DNA from: an uncultured Pelagibacteraceae bacterium
GTDB taxonomy: Bacteria; Pseudomonadota; Alphaproteobacteria; Pelagibacterales; Pelagibacteraceae
Direction: 5' to 3'
DNA: 64,000 bases
Assembly: GCA_902622545.1 (NCBI GenBank)
Contig: CACNQD010000003.1
Span: 1-64,000 of the forward strand
Shown: piece by piece, positions 33,850-42,757 of the stretch
Position numbering within the stretch: the first letter of the stretch is position 1
How the letters are laid out: every line of letters begins with the position of its first letter
Translations under genes and position numbers: made by a program
The notes under the pieces: model-generated
The model's database searches: none
What the model saw: only the letters and a program-made list of their open reading frames with translations
Told to the model about the DNA's origin: nothing

Positions 33850-34587
33850 ATGGACGCATCTAAAAAAGCGAATTTTATAAAAGATTGGATATTAAATTAC
33901 GTAAACTCAATGCCAAAAAAGGCTGAGTCATTGGTAATTGGTATTTCTGGAGGTATAGACTCATCTGTCTCAAGCACATTAAGTGCAATGACAGGCTTAA
34001 AAACAATAGTTTTATCTATGCCAATAAAGCAAAAAGATACTCAACATGATTTGAGTCTAAGACATCAAGAATGGTTAAAAAAAAATTTCAAAAATGTTCA
34101 GGGTTATACTTTAGAGTTAGATAGTTTGTTTAAAACTTTCGAAAATACTTTAGGTAAATTTGAAAGTTTGCACGGAATGGCTAATTCTCGAGCTAGATTG
34201 AGAATGACGACACTCTATCAAGTTGCTGCTGCAAATAATGGTATAGTTGTTGGAACAGGAAACAAAGTTGAGGATTTTGGTGTAGGTTTTTATACAAAGT
34301 ATGGTGATGGCGGTGTTGATATTTCTCCAATAGCTGACTGTAATAAAACAGAAGTTTGGGAACTTGGAAGAGAGCTAAAAATTCTTGATGATATAATTAA
34401 TGCTGCACCAACTGATGGATTATGGGATGATGGTAGAACAGATGAGGGTCAACTTGGGTTATCTTACAAAGAGATAGAGGAGGCCATGAACAACGAAAAT
34501 TCAAAAAATAGAGATAAATACATTCAAATCAGAAAAACAAATTTGCATAAAATGGAGCCAATTCCAGTATGCAAGATTCCTAATTAA
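33850..34587 (+). CDS. nadE: NAD+ synthetase, ammonia-dependent
   Basis: 245 aa. The ATP pyrophosphatase P-loop SGGIDSS is at residues 33-39, followed by the NSRARLRMTTLYQVAA (about 117-132) and VGTGNKVEDFGVGFYTKYGDGG segments of NadE. There is no N-terminal nitrilase/glutaminase domain, so it uses free ammonia to convert deamido-NAD to NAD. It lies 37 bp after the DAHP synthase gene; a TATATT-like box 7 bp upstream of the ATG suggests a very short leader but is weak evidence. Confidence 0.92.
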   Translation: MDASKKANFIKDWILNYVNSMPKKAESLVIGISGGIDSSVSSTLSAMTGLKTIVLSMPIKQKDTQHDLSLRHQEWLKKNFKNVQGYTLELDSLFKTFENTLGKFESLHGMANSRARLRMTTLYQVAAANNGIVVGTGNKVEDFGVGFYTKYGDGGVDISPIADCNKTEVWELGRELKILDDIINAAPTDGLWDDGRTDEGQLGLSYKEIEEAMNNENSKNRDKYIQIRKTNLHKMEPIPVCKIPN

Positions 34588-34632
34588 TCAATTAGATTCA
34601 CAAATCTAAATTAAAAGTATATTCCTTATACA

Positions 34633-35994
34633 ATGAACAAAGATATATATTTAAGCAACACACTTGTTGGAAAAAAAGAAATATTTAAACCAATTAATGA
34701 GAAAAAAATTGGAATGTATGTATGTGGACCAACTGTATATGATGATCCACACATTGGAAACGCAAGACCGCTAGTAATTTTTGATATCTTGTTTAAAGTT
34801 TTAAAATGTAAGTATGGCAAATCATCAGTTACTTACGTAAGAAATATTACAGATATTGATGATAAAATTATAGAAAGTTCAAAACAAAAAAAAATATCAA
34901 TAAATGAACTTTCTGAAAACATTACCAAAAGTTTCAATCAAGATTGTGAATATCTTAAATGTGAAAAACCGTCTTTTGAACCGAAAGCAACTGAAAATAT
35001 TTCATTAATGATTGATATGATAAATATTCTTTTAAAAAAAGGAAATGCATATGAAAATAATTCTAATGTTTATTTTGATGTTTCGACATTTAAGGATTAC
35101 GGTAAATTATCAAATAAAAATATTGATGAGTTATTAGCGGGTGCAAGAGTAGAAGTTTCTAAAAATAAAAAAAATCCAGAGGATTTTGTTTTATGGAAAC
35201 CATCTAATGATGATGAACCAGGTTGGGACTCTCCCTGGGGTAGAGGTAGACCTGGCTGGCACTTGGAGTGTTCGGCAATGTCAAAAAAATTTTTAGGTGA
35301 TACTTTTGACATACATGGCGGTGGAAGAGATCTTATTTTTCCCCACCATGAAAATGAAATTGCTCAATCAAGGTGTGCTAACGGAAATAAATCATTTTCA
35401 AATTACTGGTTACACAATGGCTTCATTACAATTTCAAATGAAAAAATGGCAAAATCGCAAGGTAACGTTTTTAAAATAAAAGACTTTCACTCTAAATATA
35501 ATGGACAAGTTTTAAGGTTAGCTTTGATTACAACTCATTACAAACAATCACTAGATTGGAGTGATGATTTACTTTCACAATCTCAAAAAATTTTAGATAA
35601 GTGGTACGAGTGTTATAAAGCACCAAAAGGAAAAGTATTAATAGATGAAAAAGACTTAAGTCCTCTATACGATGATTTAAATACACCTGGATACATAAGC
35701 AATATTCACAAACTTTATGATAAGGCATCAAAAGGCTCTGACAAAGATAAAGAAATATTTACAACAGCCTGCAATTTTATAGGTCTTCTTATTGAGCCTA
35801 AGTCAAAGTGGCTTGAGTTTAAAAAAAGTAATTTAAATATTTCAGAAAAAGAAATTTTACAAAAAATTGAAGAAAGGAATGTAGCAAGAGATAATAAAAA
35901 TTACGAATTAGCTGATAAAATAAGAAATGAACTTTTAGACAAAGGTGTTTTAATTGAAGATAAAGATGATAAAACAACTTGGAAATTAAGATGA
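34633..35994 (+). CDS. cysS: Cysteinyl-tRNA synthetase
   Basis: 453 aa class I synthetase. HIGN (40-43) is the HIGH motif, with Cys31 of MYVCGPTVYD, Cys of LECSAM and the HHENE histidines forming the active-site zinc site that selects cysteine; EKMAKSQGN (about residue 265) is the KMSKS loop. It is a normal-length CysRS. Its stop overlaps the start of cimA (ATGA, 35991-35994), so the two genes are translationally coupled. Confidence 0.95.
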   Translation: MNKDIYLSNTLVGKKEIFKPINEKKIGMYVCGPTVYDDPHIGNARPLVIFDILFKVLKCKYGKSSVTYVRNITDIDDKIIESSKQKKISINELSENITKSFNQDCEYLKCEKPSFEPKATENISLMIDMINILLKKGNAYENNSNVYFDVSTFKDYGKLSNKNIDELLAGARVEVSKNKKNPEDFVLWKPSNDDEPGWDSPWGRGRPGWHLECSAMSKKFLGDTFDIHGGGRDLIFPHHENEIAQSRCANGNKSFSNYWLHNGFITISNEKMAKSQGNVFKIKDFHSKYNGQVLRLALITTHYKQSLDWSDDLLSQSQKILDKWYECYKAPKGKVLIDEKDLSPLYDDLNTPGYISNIHKLYDKASKGSDKDKEIFTTACNFIGLLIEPKSKWLEFKKSNLNISEKEILQKIEERNVARDNKNYELADKIRNELLDKGVLIEDKDDKTTWKLR

Positions 35995-37592
35995 GTAAAG
36001 AAAGACTTTATATATTTGATACGACATTAAGAGATGGTGCACAAACTCAAGGCGTCCATTTTTCTATTGATGAGAAAACAAAAATAGCTCATGCATTAGA
36101 TAATTTAGGCGTTGATTATATTGAGGGTGGCTGGCCAGGTGCTAATCCATCTGATACTGAATTTTTTCAAAAAGGTTTAAATCTTAAAAATTCTACTTTC
36201 ACAGCGTTTGGAATGACCAAGAAAGCAGGTAGGAGCGCTGAAAATGATCCTGGATTGTCTGCAATACTTAATTCAAATACAAATGCAGTCTGTGTAGTAG
36301 GAAAGTCATGGGACTTTCACGTTGATGTTGCATTAGGAATTTCAAACGAAGAAAACTTAGAAAATATAAAAGAAACTACAAAACATTTTGTTAAAAGTAA
36401 TAAAGAGTTTATGTTTGATGCTGAACATTTTTTTGATGGTTATAAAGCTAATCCAAAGTATGCATTAGCATGTGTTAAAGCTGCTTATGACAATGGAGCT
36501 AAATGGATTGTGCTTTGTGACACAAATGGAGGAACACTTCCTCATGAGGTAACTAAAATTGTCAAAGAAGTATCAGAACATATACCTGGCGAAAACTTAG
36601 GAATACACGCGCATAATGATACAGGTAATGCAGTAGCAAATTCAATTGCAGCTGTATTATCTGGAGCAAGACAAATTCAAGGAACAATAAATGGTTTAGG
36701 TGAAAGATGTGGTAACGCAAACTTAATGTCAATTATACCAACATTTCATCTTAAAAAAGAATTATCAGATAAATTTGAAATAAACATTAAAGAAAAAAAT
36801 ATAAAACATATAACTCAATGCTCTAGATTACTTGACGAGATATTAAATAGAAAACCAAACAAACATTTACCTTATGTTGGAGCTGCAGCATTTTCTCACA
36901 AAGGCGGTTTACACGTGTCAGCAGTTCAAAAGGATCCTAAAACTTATGAACATATAGATCCAGAGGATGTAGGTAATAATAGAAATATTGTTGTCTCAGA
37001 CCAGTCAGGTAAATCCAATATTCTATCAAGACTAAAAACTATTGGAATTGAGATAGAGGAAAATGATCCAAAAATAAAAAAATTACTTGAGGAAGTAAAA
37101 GATAGAGAGTTTATAGGCTACAGTTATGATGGTGCTGATGCATCTTTTGAATTATTAGCTCGAAGAGTTATAGGCGAAATACCAAGATATATTTCTATTA
37201 AAGAATACGATGTATCTGTATCAAAAAATAAGCAAGAACAAATTATTTCTAAAGCAAAAGCTAAATTGGAAGTTGATGGTGAGCAAATTATTTGTGAAGG
37301 CGAAGGCAATGGACCTGTTCACGCACTTGATAATGCCATAAGAAAAAATGTAACAAAATTAGAAAAATATTCCAAATATTTAAAAGATCTTAAACTTGTT
37401 GATTATAAGGTTAGAATTCTAAATACAGGTACAGAAGCTACTACTAGAGTATCGATTGAGAGTACTGACTCCCAAGGAAAGAATTGGTTCACTATAGGTG
37501 TCTCACCAAACATAATTGATGCATCTTTTAAAGCTTTAATCGATAGTCTAGATTTTAAGTTGTTCAAAGACAAAGCTCCCGCAAGCAAATAG
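35991..37592 (+). CDS. cimA: Citramalate synthase
   Basis: 533 aa. FDTTLRDGAQTQGVHFS starts the HMGL-like TIM barrel; GIHAHNDTGNAVANS supplies the HxH metal ligands, and NANLMSIIPTF and the C-terminal regulatory domain (about residue 400 on) fit (R)-citramalate synthase of the LeuA superfamily rather than 2-isopropylmalate synthase. It condenses pyruvate with acetyl-CoA for a threonine-independent isoleucine route. The ATG at 35991 (ATGA overlap with cysS) is preferred to a TTG 12 bp upstream. Confidence 0.88.
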   Translation: MSKERLYIFDTTLRDGAQTQGVHFSIDEKTKIAHALDNLGVDYIEGGWPGANPSDTEFFQKGLNLKNSTFTAFGMTKKAGRSAENDPGLSAILNSNTNAVCVVGKSWDFHVDVALGISNEENLENIKETTKHFVKSNKEFMFDAEHFFDGYKANPKYALACVKAAYDNGAKWIVLCDTNGGTLPHEVTKIVKEVSEHIPGENLGIHAHNDTGNAVANSIAAVLSGARQIQGTINGLGERCGNANLMSIIPTFHLKKELSDKFEINIKEKNIKHITQCSRLLDEILNRKPNKHLPYVGAAAFSHKGGLHVSAVQKDPKTYEHIDPEDVGNNRNIVVSDQSGKSNILSRLKTIGIEIEENDPKIKKLLEEVKDREFIGYSYDGADASFELLARRVIGEIPRYISIKEYDVSVSKNKQEQIISKAKAKLEVDGEQIICEGEGNGPVHALDNAIRKNVTKLEKYSKYLKDLKLVDYKVRILNTGTEATTRVSIESTDSQGKNWFTIGVSPNIIDASFKALIDSLDFKLFKDKAPASK

Positions 37593-38453
37593 ATGAAAAT
37601 AAAAAAGTTTTCTGAGAAACCTACAGATATTAAAAGTAGAGTAGGTGCTAAGCCTGTTGTTTGTTACCCAAATGATAAAATAAACGACAATCTTAAAATA
37701 TTACATGAAGCGAGAAAACACCTTAAACAAATTGATGAAGTTATAGTACCACCTCGAGATGCTAAAACATTTAATGTTAAATCAGGTAATTTTTTTAGGA
37801 TAGAAAGCGTTGAAGGCCCGCAGGTTGGTGATCTAAATATATTTAATGCTGAAAATTTAGATGAAAAATTTTATTCTGGTAAAACTCGAGCTTTATATGG
37901 GACCCATATTTCAGTAGGTGATAAAATGTTTAGTAGTTTTCCTTATCTTAGGTCTTTAGCCACAATAACATGGGATACTTTAGACTGGTATGGTTATGAT
38001 AAAGATGGTGGTTCAGTCCATGATGTTATAGGCACAAGATGTGATCCTTATACATCTAAGCTAATTTCAGATAAAGATTACCATTATTGCTGTCATTCAA
38101 ATTTAACTAGAGCTTTGGTAAAAGAAAAAAACATTAAATTAGATGAAGCCGAAAAGATAGTTCATGATGTATTAAATGTTTTTATGCTTACTGGTTTTAC
38201 TAATGATACAAAACAATATTTTATGAAATCAAGCCCAGTAAGACCTGGAGATTATTTGGAGTTTTTTGCAGAAACGAATTTATTAGGGGCTTTATCTGCA
38301 TGCCCAGGTGGAGATTGTGGTTCAGAACATTCATCTGATGTTGCTAAATGTTATCCTTTAAAAGTATCTATTTGGGATGTTGATAAAAAATATTTAGACG
38401 GGATAATTTTTTCAAAAACATCTAGTTATAATAGAAATCACGGAATTAAATAA
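37593..38453 (+). CDS. DUF1989 / urea carboxylase-associated family protein
   Basis: 286 aa. The central FFRIESVEGPQVGDLNIFNAEN (about residue 71), YGTHISVGDKMFSSFP, GTRCDPY, a YHYCCHSNL motif and RPGDYLEFFAETNLLGALSACPGGDC (about 215-240) follow the DUF1989 family. Related proteins found beside urea/guanidine carboxylases act as carboxyguanidine deiminase subunits; others have no assigned role. Conserved Cys and His residues suggest a metal or catalytic thiol. It starts directly after the cimA stop and ends 3 bp before the RNA methyltransferase gene; neither neighbour indicates guanidine metabolism, so function is open. Confidence 0.78.
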   Translation: MKIKKFSEKPTDIKSRVGAKPVVCYPNDKINDNLKILHEARKHLKQIDEVIVPPRDAKTFNVKSGNFFRIESVEGPQVGDLNIFNAENLDEKFYSGKTRALYGTHISVGDKMFSSFPYLRSLATITWDTLDWYGYDKDGGSVHDVIGTRCDPYTSKLISDKDYHYCCHSNLTRALVKEKNIKLDEAEKIVHDVLNVFMLTGFTNDTKQYFMKSSPVRPGDYLEFFAETNLLGALSACPGGDCGSEHSSDVAKCYPLKVSIWDVDKKYLDGIIFSKTSSYNRNHGIK

Positions 38454-38456
38454 CTT

Positions 38457-39170
38457 ATGGCTAAAGGCAATGTTACGTTTATTTTACATAAGCCTCAGCT
38501 TTCAGAAAATATAGGCGCGTGTGCAAGAGGTATAAAAAATTTTGGTTTCAATAAACTTGTACTAATAGACCCTAAGCCTTTATTTCCTAATGATAAAATA
38601 ATAGCTACATCGGTTGGAGCAAAAGATATTATTAAAAAAAGTAAAGTATATCAAAACCTTGAAGATGTAATTGGTCAGATTGATATTTTGATTGCAACAT
38701 CTGCAAGAATTAGAAATAAGAATATTAAACATATAGAGTTAAAAGATTTAAAAAAGATAAATTTCAAAAAAAAAGTTGGATTTTTGTTTGGTTCAGAAGC
38801 ATCTGGTCTATCAAATAATGAAATAACTTATACAAATTATACTCTAAATATTTTGACAGATAAAAATTTTAAATCATTAAATTTATCTCATGGTCTTATA
38901 ATTATAGCTCAATATATTTCAAACCTATTATCTAAAGGTAAATTTAAACAAAAAAAAACCAAAAAGTTTAAAGCAGCTTCTAAAAAAGAAATTTTAGCAA
39001 TGACAAATCTTTGTATAAAACATCTTAATCAAATAAATTTTTTTAAACAAAAAGAAAAGAAACCCATAATGCTTGAAAATTTAAGAAATATTTTTTACAA
39101 AATGGAATTATCCGATAAAGAAACACGTATTTTATCGAGTGTATTTGCAAGTTTAGGAAAAAAACGCTGA
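38457..39170 (+). CDS. SpoU-type RNA methyltransferase, TrmJ-like
   Basis: 237 aa SPOUT methyltransferase. FILHKPQLSENIGACARGIKNFG (N-terminal motif 1 with the conserved Asn and Arg), FLFGSEASGLSNNEI (motif 2) and the LNLSHGLIIIAQYI knot segment (motif 3, with the usual Ser-Leu-Asn-x-Ser order) match TrmJ/TrMet(Xm32), which 2'-O-methylates position 32 of tRNA. Other SpoU substrates are possible. The C-terminal Lys-rich helix probably contacts RNA. The rpsD promoter begins right after its stop. Confidence 0.82.
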   Translation: MAKGNVTFILHKPQLSENIGACARGIKNFGFNKLVLIDPKPLFPNDKIIATSVGAKDIIKKSKVYQNLEDVIGQIDILIATSARIRNKNIKHIELKDLKKINFKKKVGFLFGSEASGLSNNEITYTNYTLNILTDKNFKSLNLSHGLIIIAQYISNLLSKGKFKQKKTKKFKAASKKEILAMTNLCIKHLNQINFFKQKEKKPIMLENLRNIFYKMELSDKETRILSSVFASLGKKR

Positions 39171-39198
39171 TTGACAAAATTTTATGTATCTTTATAAG
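39171..39198 (+). promoter_or_regulatory. rpsD: rpsD promoter with very short leader
   Basis: TTGACA (39171-39176), 16-bp spacer and TATAAG (39193-39198) form a near-consensus sigma-70 promoter. Initiation 6-8 bp after the -10 would be at about 39204-39206, leaving about 5-7 nt before the rpsD ATG (39211) and no room for a Shine-Dalgarno sequence or an S4 autoregulatory leader. Confidence 0.65.
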
Positions 39199-39210
39199 AC
39201 CCAATAATTA

Positions 39211-39828
39211 ATGACAAAAAGATTAAAATCTAAACATAAAGTTGATAGAAGGCTGAAGGTAAACCTATGGGGAAGACCTAAAAGTCCATTTAACAAAAGA
39301 GCTTATCCTCCTGGACAACATGGCCAAACTAAAAATTCAAAACCATCAGATTATGGTATTCAACTTCAAGCAAAACAAAAACTTAAATCTTATTACGGAA
39401 ACTTAAATGAGAGACAATTTAGAAATATGTATAGAAAAGCTATTATGAAGAAAGGTGATACTGCTGAAAACTTAATAGGTTTATTAGAGAGAAGATTAGA
39501 TTCAGTTGTTTACAGAGCTAAATTTTCAACAACAATTTTTTCATCAAGACAATTTATTAATCATGGTCACGTCAAAGTAAATGGTAAGAAAGTTAATATA
39601 TCAAGTTATCAGTTAAGAGATGAAGACACTGTAGAAATAAGAGATAAATCAAAACAACTTGCAATCATTGATATAGCATTAGCAAGTAAAGAGAGAGAAA
39701 CGCCCGAATATCTACAAGTTGATGAGAAAAATAGAAAAATTAAATTTGTTAGAACGCCAAAATTCGAAGAAGTTCCTTATCCAGTGGTCATGGAACCTAA
39801 CTTAGTTATTGAATATTACTCTAGATAA
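39211..39828 (+). CDS. rpsD: 30S ribosomal protein S4
   Basis: 205 aa, full length. [35 protein letters not shown] and the S4 RNA-binding domain ([33 protein letters not shown], about residues 92-124) are unambiguous. S4 nucleates assembly of the 16S 5' domain. It has its own strong promoter. Its last 20 codons, stop and a few bases beyond are repeated at 42360-42433, on the far side of the autotransporter gene. It is convergent with grxD across that insertion. Confidence 0.97.
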   Translation: MTKRLKSKHKVDRRLKVNLWGRPKSPFNKRAYPPGQHGQTKNSKPSDYGIQLQAKQKLKSYYGNLNERQFRNMYRKAIMKKGDTAENLIGLLERRLDSVVYRAKFSTTIFSSRQFINHGHVKVNGKKVNISSYQLRDEDTVEIRDKSKQLAIIDIALASKERETPEYLQVDEKNRKIKFVRTPKFEEVPYPVVMEPNLVIEYYSR

Positions 39829-39839
39829 AATTATTTTTT
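39766..39839 (+). repeat. Direct repeat copy 1: native rpsD 3' end and junction
   Basis: The 74 bp cover the last 20 sense codons and stop of rpsD plus the start of the A/T tract beyond. A second copy lies at 42360-42433, 2594 bp downstream, with 68 of 74 bases identical including an unbroken 37-bp identity (39790-39826 against 42384-42420). The two copies flank the autotransporter gene. This copy also keeps a TTATTTTTT segment equal to the reverse complement of the grxD stop and preceding codons. Confidence 0.9.
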
Positions 39840-39893
39840 TTAATATAAAATATTGGTTAATAATTTAAATATTTAGTTTATATTTTGAATTAA

Positions 39894-42332
39894 ATGAAAT
39901 TATTTTCAAATATATATTTAAAATATTTTTATAAATATAAAAATAATTTTACAATTTTATTTTTAGTTTCTTTTCTAGGTTATCAAAATTATGCTTTTTC
40001 AGCTGATTATTCATTGAGTTTTGATGGATCAACAAATTATGTAGACTTTCCTTTTGACGCGTCAATGAACCCAACAGGTGATTTTTCAGTTAATGTTTGG
40101 GTAAAAACAGGAGCTTCAAGTGACTATCAGTCAGCAGTGACATCTCGAACAGACACGATTAATGGCGATGAAGGAGGTGGCTTCATGGTTTATATAGCAG
40201 CTGATGAAGAATGGTCTTTTTGGGCAGGTGATGGAGCTGATGATGATACCTGGGCACAAGTGAATTCCACCACAGACATAAATATTGGAACCTGGCAAAT
40301 GCAGACCGTAACATTTCAAGAGTCTACGAACGTAATGAAACTTTATGTTGATGGTGTTATGATAGCAAATGGCAATAATGCCAGAGTTCCAATTGTTGAA
40401 AACACAAATCAAAGATTGTACATAGGTGCTGGTAGAACTAACAAATATCCCCATATTCCAAATAATGCTGACAATAAAGTAAAATATCATTTTAACGGAA
40501 AAATAGACGAGGTGGGTATATGGAGTTCAACACTCTCTGACGCTGAAATAGTACAATTATATAATGGGGGAGAAACTTTATATGCAGGCGAGAATTATGG
40601 TGATTATGCCTCCTCAGGATCTTTAAGTGAATATTGGTCAATGGATGATGAGGTAAATGGCGAAAATAATGGAACAGGATCATCCACATTATTTGGAGAG
40701 ATAAATAACAATGACGGAACGCTTATTAATAGCCCTAGTTGGGATAATAGTGATTTTCCAGGAACTGCCCCAACATTAAGTTCATCTTCACCAAGTGATA
40801 ATGAAACAGATGTAGATTGTTCCACAAATATAGTCTTAAATTTCAGTGAAATTATTAAAATTGGAAGTGGAAATATTACTTTAAAAAAAGCTAGTGACGA
40901 TAGTGTTGTGCAAACTTTTAATGTGGAAACTGATGCAACTTTAACAAGTAATACTCAAATAACTTTGAATCCATCATCTGATTTAGAGATAAATTCAGAT
41001 TATTACGTTCAGATAGATGCAACTGCAATCATAGATATTTCAAGAAATAATTATGCCGGGATACCAAGTACTGATAAAACTACTTATAATTTTTCAACTG
41101 GAACCACAAGATCAAATCCATTAAATAATAAAGATGTAGTAGGATTGATCGAAGCTCAAACTAGTGCACCTAAAAAAATACTTTCGCATGTAATCAGCCC
41201 AATTTTCAATAGACTTAATTGGATAAGAGGGTATAGCTTGGAAGGAGATTTAAAAGCTCAAAGTATCAATTTTAATTTTGTTGACCCTAAACTAAAAAAA
41301 CTTTCAGAAGTACTTTTTCAATCAATCAATTATAACAAACCTCAAAAAAATATAAACGAAAGCTGGTTATTTTGGAGTGAAGGTAGTGTAAGTGTTGGAG
41401 GAGTTGGTAGCACTAAAAATTCATCAAGAAAGGATATTTCTTCAAATGCAATAACATTAGGATTTGATAAAAAAACAGACGAAAAAACCGTACAAGGTTA
41501 CACTATTACTTATACCGACGAGGATGTAGATGTGGGTAATAAGGGCACATCTACAGATATTGATGCATACAGTTTTTCAACTTATAGAACAATAAACACT
41601 GGAAAAAATAAATATTTAGAAGGAATTTTAGGGTTAAGTAAGCTCGATTTTAAAAATACAAGACGAGATGGCAACAATACTTTAAATGGTGATAGAGATG
41701 GAAATCAAGTTTTTGGGTCTTTGCACTATATAAATACTTTTAAAAAAGACAAAAGAGATATATCCCCAAACTTTAAACTAGATATTAGCTATACAACTTT
41801 AGATGATTATAGTGAAAAAGGAATTAATGCACTTCAGTACGACAAACAAACTGTTGAGACTCTAGGAATATCGGGAGGTTTTATTGTAAGTAATGAAATT
41901 TTGAAAAAGGATTACATTTTAAGACCGTCCATGGCTTTAGACTTTGGCTATGATCTTAGCCCAAGTTCCGATGTTTCTTTAAACTATGTGTCAGACTCCA
42001 ACACAAAATATACTAAATCTATTGATCAAGAGGACGATAAGAGTATTAAAGGTAAAATTGGTTTTGATATATTAAATGAAACGGGTCTTTCAATAATGTT
42101 TTTTTATGAGAGATTCCAAACTGAAAATAGTCATAGTGATACTTTATATTTTTTAACTGGGTATGTTACTCATAGAAATGAAGAGTTTGTTCTAGAGCTG
42201 GAAAATGAAACTGCAAGGATTAATTTTAATCAAGATATAAACGGTTTTGATGTAAAATTAAGTTCAAACTATAATTTATTTAGCGAAATAGATGACTATG
42301 GCGCAACAATAGAAGTGGCAAAAAAGTTTTAA
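39894..42332 (+). CDS. LamG / Ig-like autotransporter (large surface protein)
   Basis: 812 aa. A long N-terminal signal region ends around SAD (about residue 38). Residues about 38-230 form a concanavalin-like LamG domain (YSLSFDGSTNYVDFP, LYVDGVMIANG, FNGKIDEVGIWSSTLSDAEI), about 295-400 an SbsA/Big_5-like Ig domain (SSPSDNETDVDCSTNIVLNF), and about 485-812 an outer-membrane beta-barrel rich in alternating strands, starting WLFWSEGSVSVGG and ending in a terminal Phe (VAKKF). This is the layout of a type V autotransporter that displays a lectin-like head. The barrel resembles that of the protein at 60662-62899. The gene is flanked by direct repeats of the rpsD end, suggesting it was acquired by insertion at this spot. 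Confidence 0.85.
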   Translation: MKLFSNIYLKYFYKYKNNFTILFLVSFLGYQNYAFSADYSLSFDGSTNYVDFPFDASMNPTGDFSVNVWVKTGASSDYQSAVTSRTDTINGDEGGGFMVYIAADEEWSFWAGDGADDDTWAQVNSTTDINIGTWQMQTVTFQESTNVMKLYVDGVMIANGNNARVPIVENTNQRLYIGAGRTNKYPHIPNNADNKVKYHFNGKIDEVGIWSSTLSDAEIVQLYNGGETLYAGENYGDYASSGSLSEYWSMDDEVNGENNGTGSSTLFGEINNNDGTLINSPSWDNSDFPGTAPTLSSSSPSDNETDVDCSTNIVLNFSEIIKIGSGNITLKKASDDSVVQTFNVETDATLTSNTQITLNPSSDLEINSDYYVQIDATAIIDISRNNYAGIPSTDKTTYNFSTGTTRSNPLNNKDVVGLIEAQTSAPKKILSHVISPIFNRLNWIRGYSLEGDLKAQSINFNFVDPKLKKLSEVLFQSINYNKPQKNINESWLFWSEGSVSVGGVGSTKNSSRKDISSNAITLGFDKKTDEKTVQGYTITYTDEDVDVGNKGTSTDIDAYSFSTYRTINTGKNKYLEGILGLSKLDFKNTRRDGNNTLNGDRDGNQVFGSLHYINTFKKDKRDISPNFKLDISYTTLDDYSEKGINALQYDKQTVETLGISGGFIVSNEILKKDYILRPSMALDFGYDLSPSSDVSLNYVSDSNTKYTKSIDQEDDKSIKGKIGFDILNETGLSIMFFYERFQTENSHSDTLYFLTGYVTHRNEEFVLELENETARINFNQDINGFDVKLSSNYNLFSEIDDYGATIEVAKKF

Positions 42333-42359
42333 GTCTTTTTAAACTGAACATCAATATTT

Positions 42360-42433
42360 GAAGAAGCCCCATATCCAGTAGTTATGGAACCTAACTTAGT
42401 TATTGAATATTACTCTAGATATAATTATTTTTT
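42360..42433 (+). repeat. Direct repeat copy 2: rpsD 3'-end fragment (pseudo-copy)
   Basis: In the rpsD frame this encodes [20 protein letters not shown], the S4 C-terminus with one substitution (Val to Ala). The other codon differences before the stop position are synonymous third-base changes (CCT/CCA, GTG/GTA, GTC/GTT), and the stop TAA has become TAT. Weaker similarity extends upstream to about 42346. It abuts the grxD stop at 42425-42427. It is not a gene; it looks like the 3' end of another rpsD allele left by insertion or recombination. Confidence 0.9.
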
Positions 42434-42757
42434 ATATTTAATCTGTTTGTCTTCAAAAAGCTTTTTAAGCTCTCCGTTTTCAAACATTTCTTTAACAATA
42501 TCACATCCACCAACAAATTCCTTTTTAACATATAGTTGTGGAACAGTAGGCCATTCACTAAATTTTTTTATACCCTCTCTTATACTTTGATCACTAAGAA
42601 CATTAACACTTTTAAAACTTACTTCTAAAATTTTTAACATATTTGCAACTGCCATCGAAAATCCACACTCAGGGGCATCAGGAGTGCCTTTCATGAACAA
42701 GCAGACTTCATTTGTATTTATATTATTTTCAATTAATTCTTTAGTTTGTTGGTCCAT
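42425..42757 (-). CDS. grxD: Monothiol glutaredoxin (Grx4/GrxD family)
   Basis: 110 aa. The motif CGFS (Cys31 to Ser34, in APECGFSMA), the WPTVPQLYVKKEFVGGCDI block and the length define the class II monothiol glutaredoxin that carries or senses [2Fe-2S] clusters. It begins inside bolA (17-bp overlap), and the two proteins are known to form a cluster-binding complex, which fits their coupling. It is the last gene of the long minus-strand purine operon. Its 3' end touches the pseudo-copy of the rpsD tail. Confidence 0.93.
   Translation of the reverse strand: MDQQTKELIENNINTNEVCLFMKGTPDAPECGFSMAVANMLKILEVSFKSVNVLSDQSIREGIKKFSEWPTVPQLYVKKEFVGGCDIVKEMFENGELKKLFEDKQIKYKK

Noticed and set aside
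35979..35990. TTG start for cimA inside cysS
   Set aside because: The ATGA overlap at 35991 is the usual coupling arrangement and gives the family's normal N-terminus.
39829..39893. Possible transposon ends around the autotransporter gene
   Set aside because: No terminal inverted repeats and no transposase or integrase frame are visible; only the direct rpsD-tail repeats mark the insertion.
40131..40490. 119-codon minus-strand frame
   Set aside because: Antisense to the LamG domain of the autotransporter; translation is Cys/His-rich by accident of codon complement.
42384..42590. Open frame starting [12 protein letters not shown] on the plus strand
   Set aside because: Its first 12 residues are the tail of the duplicated rpsD fragment and the rest is antisense to grxD; there is no start region of its own. 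Treated as a repeat, not a gene.
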